A stretch of DNA of 9,841 bases, from positions 1 to 9,841 of the forward strand of contig JACQEW010000394.1 in assembly GCA_016200365.1 (NCBI GenBank). The letters are read 5' to 3'. The position numbers were made by a program, and so were the translations under genes. This document shows positions 6,958-9,841 of the stretch, piece after piece. Under the pieces are notes generated by a model that saw nothing but the letters and a program-made list of their open reading frames with translations, was not told where the DNA came from and did not search any database. Numbering within the stretch: the first letter of the stretch is position 1; each line of letters opens with the position of its first letter. This DNA is from Nitrospinota bacterium (lineage in GTDB: Bacteria > Nitrospinota > Nitrospinia > UBA9942).

Positions 6958-7015
6958 AACGTGTCAGCCGCCTAATAGATAGGAGATTGCTTTTCACGGT
7001 GTGATTATAAACATA

Positions 7016-7050
7016 ACCCCTGACTGAATCTATCAGGGGCAGTCAGGGGT
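7016..7050 (+). repeat. Overlapping hairpins with shared arm (CCCCTGACTG / CAGTCAGGGG)
   Basis: ACCCCTGACTG (7016-7026) can pair perfectly over 11 bp with CAGTCAGGGGT (7040-7050), or over 7 bp (CCCCTGA 7017-7023) with TCAGGGG (7033-7039). The two structures exclude each other. No U-tract follows. The GGGGTCAG wording also recurs in the repeat block at 8079-8102, so a dispersed repeat family is the simplest explanation. Confidence 0.7.
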
Positions 7051-7098
7051 CAGCACAAGTTTTGAAGAGTATGGAATGTAAAAAAGGGATTGTAAGGC

Positions 7099-9384
7099 AT
7101 GAGATTAAAAAAAGCAAAACTATCAGATTATATTGTTTCTCTTATACTGTTCCTGACAGCATTTTCCTCCTTATACTTAACAATAGATGATATAGGGGTT
7201 ACATGGGATGAGGTATCTCTCTGTGACGATGCCTCAAGACTGTATGTCGAATGGTTCTCAAGGGCAATAAAGGATATCAAAAATGGCAGTCTTGACTTTG
7301 CCTCTGAGGAGGTGATTGACAGATATTTTAATGCAACACTTGAAAGGGGAAATGTAAGCTGGCATCCGCCCTTTGCCAGGATGCTGAGTGGGATTACATG
7401 GAAGTTATTCAAAGATAAAATCGGTGAATTCAGGGCATTTCGTCTCTCTCCTATCCTTATCTTCTCTCTTGAAGTTTCCCTCTTATACCTATTTGTTAGA
7501 AGCTGTGCCGGATACGGTGCCGGTATATTTGCATCTCTATCCCTTCTCTTAATGCCGAGGGTTTTTGGAGATGCCCATCTCTTTGCATTAGATACACCCA
7601 TTGCCTTCATGTGCTTTCTTACAGCTTACAGCTTTTTTAAGGGATCAGATAAAAAAGGATGGGCAATCATTACGGGTATTGTCTGGGGGCTTGCCCTTAA
7701 TACAAAGGTGCATGCCTTTTTTATGCCTATACCCTTATTTTTGTGGGCAATATGGCATTCCCACGCAGAGCGTGGGAACGAGAAGATATATATAAATAAT
7801 TTGATAGGCATGCTGGTGCTATCTCCACTTGTCTATATAGTTTCATGGCCGTGGCTGTGGCATGATACTATCAACCACATATTTGGCTTCTCTGTGGGGA
7901 TGGGTGATGTAGTAGTAAAACCATTTAACCATCCAGTTTATTATATGGGGAGAGTTTATTCTCGATACACCCCGACATGTCACCCACCCTGGCACTACCC
8001 ATGGGTTATGATACTTATAACTACTCCACCCCTTACACTCTTATTCATATTTGCAGGAATATGGAAGAGTTTGAAACAGGGGTTAGGGGTCAAGGGTCAG
8101 GGAAAACTAATTTCTAATTCCCAATTTCTAATTCCCAATTTTGGAAATTGGAAATTCGGGGCACCCACGAAAGTGGGTCGTGGAAATTCGCCTCTTGCCC
8201 CTTTATTTATCTTCTGTGCGGCAACATTTCTCATATTATTCAGTCTGCCTTTTACACCTAAATATGCAGGGGTAAGACTTCTCTCCCCTGTCTTCCCTTT
8301 TTTAGCAGGTATGGCTGGTGTAGGTTTTGATTACATTTCAAAAAATTACATAAAAAAGAGAGTTTTTGTCTTTCTTATTGGTGGACTCTCCCTCCTATCA
8401 TCCCTTATTTCTTTGATAAAGATACACCCCTTTGAACTTTCTTACTACAATATATTTATTGGGGGATTAAAGGGGGCAGAGGCATCTGGGTTTGATATAA
8501 CATACTGGGGTGACCCGCTGAACAGGGATGTGATTAATTTCATAAAGGGGAGATTGTTGGAAAACTCAGGCTTTGCCCAAATTCCACGATTCGGTTATAA
8601 TGGGGGGCCGTTTAAAAAACAGATAATATTCTATACCGATATAGGATGGCTGCCTGAAAGATTTACACAAAATCAATCTCATCTGTGGGTATATAGTCCC
8701 CCCCCCCTTTCCACTTTATGGGATGAGTATTATTATAATACCCCTTACGATTACTATGTACTTTATAATCGTAAGAGTGATTTTGATGAACAATCGTGGC
8801 TCTATTTTAAAAAAATAAAACCCATTTATTCATTAACTGTTCAGGAAATACCCCTCTTAAATATATATATAACCCCTGAAGGGATAAAAAATCAGGCTAA
8901 ATCCAGATACCATTATAATGGACTTACAGGATATTATAATTCTAATCAAAACCAACAATCTATAATTCACGATTTAATTCCATGCTTTAGTGATACCTCC
9001 ACCATTTTTGATAAAAAACAGCCTCGATTCATAAATAGTCTGTCTATTCAGTGGAAAGGCTTTATAAAAATATTAGAAGATGGAGAATATAATTTTGCAA
9101 TCTATACAGATGGTGAGGGCAGTATATCTATTGATGATGAAATTATAGTAAATCATACAGGGATAAAAGAGGATAAATTTGGATATGGGGAGATATTTTT
9201 AAAAAAGGGGTATCATTTTATTGAGATTAAATATACAAAGAGAGGTGGGATGGCGTATCTATACCCTTTATGGAAGAAAACGGCGGAGGATAAATATCAA
9301 ATCATCCCGCCGGAGGTGTTGTTTCCGGAAGAAAAAGAACAAAGACCTGATTTTAGACAGGATATACAGGATAAAACAGGATAA
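7099..9384 (+). CDS. GT39/ArnT-like membrane glycosyltransferase with C-terminal PA14-like domain
   Basis: A 761-residue protein. Residues 1 to about 430 contain roughly ten hydrophobic segments. The first extracytoplasmic loop carries GVTWDEV (W36-D37-E38), the acidic motif of polyprenyl-phosphate-sugar-dependent GT-C enzymes (PMT/ArnT/RgtA-like), and TPKYAGVRLLSPVFPF resembles the conserved Y..P..P region of later helices. After the last helix comes a soluble extracytoplasmic part ending in a PA14-like beta domain (about 608-726): GLTGYYN opens it, followed by IQWKGFIKILEDGEYNFAIY, DGEGSISIDDEII and HFIEIKYTKRGGMAYLYPLW. PA14 domains often bind carbohydrate. The likely job is transfer of a lipid-linked sugar to glycan, lipid or protein in the periplasm. 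Repeats inserted in frame encode residues 220-228 and about 327-363, the latter in a probable cytoplasmic loop, and the last residues and stop are also repeat-derived. A run of ten C lies at 8698-8707. AAGGG about ten bases upstream is a plausible ribosome site. Confidence 0.87.
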   Translation: MRLKKAKLSDYIVSLILFLTAFSSLYLTIDDIGVTWDEVSLCDDASRLYVEWFSRAIKDIKNGSLDFASEEVIDRYFNATLERGNVSWHPPFARMLSGITWKLFKDKIGEFRAFRLSPILIFSLEVSLLYLFVRSCAGYGAGIFASLSLLLMPRVFGDAHLFALDTPIAFMCFLTAYSFFKGSDKKGWAIITGIVWGLALNTKVHAFFMPIPLFLWAIWHSHAERGNEKIYINNLIGMLVLSPLVYIVSWPWLWHDTINHIFGFSVGMGDVVVKPFNHPVYYMGRVYSRYTPTCHPPWHYPWVMILITTPPLTLLFIFAGIWKSLKQGLGVKGQGKLISNSQFLIPNFGNWKFGAPTKVGRGNSPLAPLFIFCAATFLILFSLPFTPKYAGVRLLSPVFPFLAGMAGVGFDYISKNYIKKRVFVFLIGGLSLLSSLISLIKIHPFELSYYNIFIGGLKGAEASGFDITYWGDPLNRDVINFIKGRLLENSGFAQIPRFGYNGGPFKKQIIFYTDIGWLPERFTQNQSHLWVYSPPPLSTLWDEYYYNTPYDYYVLYNRKSDFDEQSWLYFKKIKPIYSLTVQEIPLLNIYITPEGIKNQAKSRYHYNGLTGYYNSNQNQQSIIHDLIPCFSDTSTIFDKKQPRFINSLSIQWKGFIKILEDGEYNFAIYTDGEGSISIDDEIIVNHTGIKEDKFGYGEIFLKKGYHFIEIKYTKRGGMAYLYPLWKKTAEDKYQIIPPEVLFPEEKEQRPDFRQDIQDKTG
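7755..7783 (+). repeat. In-frame palindromic element TTCCCACGC-AGA-GCGTGGGAA
   Basis: A perfect 9-bp stem (7758-7766 with 7770-7778) closes a 3-base loop, inside GGCATTCCCACG...CGTGGGAACGAG. It encodes HSHAERGNE (residues 220-228) of the membrane glycosyltransferase, just after a hydrophobic segment, in frame. I recognise it as a widely dispersed palindromic element in bacterial genomes, from memory. Confidence 0.85.
8079..8183 (+). repeat. Composite block of three in-frame repeats
   Basis: Three unlike repeats lie side by side in the coding sequence. First are degenerate GGGGTTA/GGGGTCA/AGGGTCAGGG units (8079-8102). Next are two perfect tandem copies of AATTTCTAATTCCC (8109-8122, 8123-8136), followed by the partly complementary GGAAATTGGAAATTC. 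Last is a hairpin ACCCAC-GAAA-GTGGGT (8163-8178). Together they encode about 37 residues (327-363, including NSQFLIPNFGNWKFG) in a loop between two membrane segments without breaking the frame. Confidence 0.85.
8698..8707 (+). repeat. Run of ten C within the membrane glycosyltransferase
   Basis: A homopolymer of ten C encodes SPPPL in the soluble part before the PA14-like domain. Such a tract is prone to slippage; a one-base change would remove the C-terminal domain. The frame is intact in this sequence. Confidence 0.9.
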
Positions 9385-9418
9385 AAAATATTTAAAAATT
9401 AATCCTGTTAATCCTGTC
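9356..9418 (+). repeat. Inverted repeat of ACAGGAT units spanning a stop codon; possible terminator
   Basis: GACAGGATATACAGGAT (9356-9372), plus a third ACAGGAT (9377-9383), faces AATCCTGTTAATCCTGTC (9401-9418). The arms pair over about 17 bp with a small central mismatch around an AT-rich loop. It encodes the end of the membrane glycosyltransferase (RQDIQDKTG) and the stop TAA. The strong stem followed by AAATTTTTATATTT could weakly terminate transcription, but the motif is also a familiar dispersed repeat. It leaves no ribosome site for the next gene. Confidence 0.8.
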
Positions 9419-9432
9419 AAATTTTTATATTT

Positions 9433-9841
9433 ATGCTGGTCACCTACATAATACTTACAAGAAACAGAAAAGAGGAGGTTGCCGAAGCCTTGAGGAGTGT
9501 TCGTAATCAGGATTACACCTCTAAAGAGATAATAGTTATTGACAATGCCTCAAGTGATGGAACTGATGAAATGATCGAGAGGGAGTTTCCCGATGTGAGA
9601 TATTACAGGCTGGACAGGAATGTGGGCGCCTGTGCAGGAAGGAATATAGGTATAAAAGAGGCAAAGGGGGATATTTTTATTTTTTTAGATGACGATGCAA
9701 TATTTGAAAAGGGTAACGAAACAACGACAGCAGTAAATAAGTTTAATTCCATACCTGATATAGATGCTGTTGCCTTCAAGGTCATTGACTATCAGTCGGG
9801 CGGGGTTTCGCATGGAGTTCAGCATGGAGGTTACCCTGTAA
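9433..9841 (+). CDS. GT2 family glycosyltransferase, C-terminus beyond right edge
   Basis: Open from ATG 9433 to the window edge (136 codons). The start MLVTYIILTRNRKEEV, the VIDNASSDGT motif, NVGACAGRNIGIKEAKGD and IFIFLDDDA (acidic triad D86-D88, the metal-binding DXD) are a textbook GT-A family 2 N-terminal half. It would transfer a sugar from a nucleotide donor in the cytoplasm; specificity cannot be read from this half. It lies 48 bp after the membrane glycosyltransferase on the same strand, separated only by the ACAGGAT inverted repeat, so it may be cotranscribed. No ribosome site is visible before the start. Confidence 0.9.
   Translation, partial: MLVTYIILTRNRKEEVAEALRSVRNQDYTSKEIIVIDNASSDGTDEMIEREFPDVRYYRLDRNVGACAGRNIGIKEAKGDIFIFLDDDAIFEKGNETTTAVNKFNSIPDIDAVAFKVIDYQSGGVSHGVQHGGYPV

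Larger units (their letters stand above)
6198..6963 (-). mobile_element. Putative integron-type gene cassette carrying a toxin-antitoxin pair
   Basis: The segment is visibly richer in G and C within its genes than the flanking polysaccharide genes, is transcribed against them, and ends in an attC-like site. The proposed upstream boundary, read on the minus strand, is CACGTTGGGAC (about 6963-6953), sharing CACGTT with the downstream end CACGTTATC (about 6207-6199). RelE/ParE-type pairs are common cargo of chromosomal integrons. No integrase gene and no second complete attC are visible here, so a lone cassette at a secondary site is inferred. The upstream boundary is uncertain. Confidence 0.45.
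6775..7098. other. 324-bp gene-free region between antitoxin and membrane glycosyltransferase
   Basis: This stretch divides into an AT-rich left part (6775-6960) with divergent promoter-like sequences and an 8-bp inverted repeat, and a right part (6961-7098) with a large CCCCTGA/TCAGGGG hairpin and the leader of the next gene. I see no open reading frame, tRNA or other RNA gene in it. Confidence 0.7.

Noticed and set aside
7016..7050. Rho-independent terminator
   Set aside because: The stem is strong but no U-tract follows on either strand.
7128..7610. A 160-codon open frame on the minus strand
   Set aside because: It lies entirely within the membrane glycosyltransferase, which has clear family motifs; the antisense product resembles nothing I recognise.

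Overview
The window is part of a surface-polysaccharide (O-antigen or exopolysaccharide type) gene cluster from an AT-leaning, probably uncultured Gram-negative bacterium. The gene content (Wzx-type flippase, several GT4 and GT2 glycosyltransferases, a GT39/ArnT-like membrane glycosyltransferase) and the crowd of short palindromic repeat families are typical of environmental genomes such as Nitrospirota, Desulfobacterota or Brocadiales-like Planctomycetota. The phylum is an inference and cannot be fixed from this sequence.

Layout. A GT4 glycosyltransferase on the minus strand (1-886, running off the left edge) is divergent from a plus-strand run: GT4 (916-2322), Wzx-like flippase (2389-3654), second GT4 (3617-5005, overlapping wzx by 38 bp) and GlfT-like GT2 (5002-6045, ATGA overlap). 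A more GC-rich minus-strand insert follows. It holds a RelE/ParE toxin (6254-6550) and its antitoxin (6547-6774), and the toxin stop codon lies inside the first core box of an attC-like site (6198-6259), so this looks like an integron-style gene cassette. A 324-bp gap with promoter-like and hairpin sequences leads to a 761-residue membrane glycosyltransferase with a C-terminal PA14-like domain (7099-9384). A GT2 glycosyltransferase (9433 onward) runs off the right edge.

How the genes work together. The cytoplasmic GT4/GT2 enzymes would build a lipid-linked oligosaccharide, the Wzx-like protein would flip it, and the multi-pass GT39-like enzyme would modify it, or a protein or lipid acceptor, outside the cytoplasmic membrane. 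The toxin-antitoxin pair is unrelated cargo.

The most striking feature is repeat load. Several unrelated palindromic elements lie inside open reading frames without breaking them: a 54-bp double hairpin (269-322), a C/G-rich inverted repeat (1684-1752), a 9-bp-stem palindrome (7755-7783) and a nested block (8079-8183). Three other repeat families (2313-2382, 6003-6079, 9356-9418) form the 3' ends of genes and supply or precede their stop codons. This looks like recurrent insertion of small repeats into glycosyltransferase genes, adding peptide segments at tolerant loops and tails.
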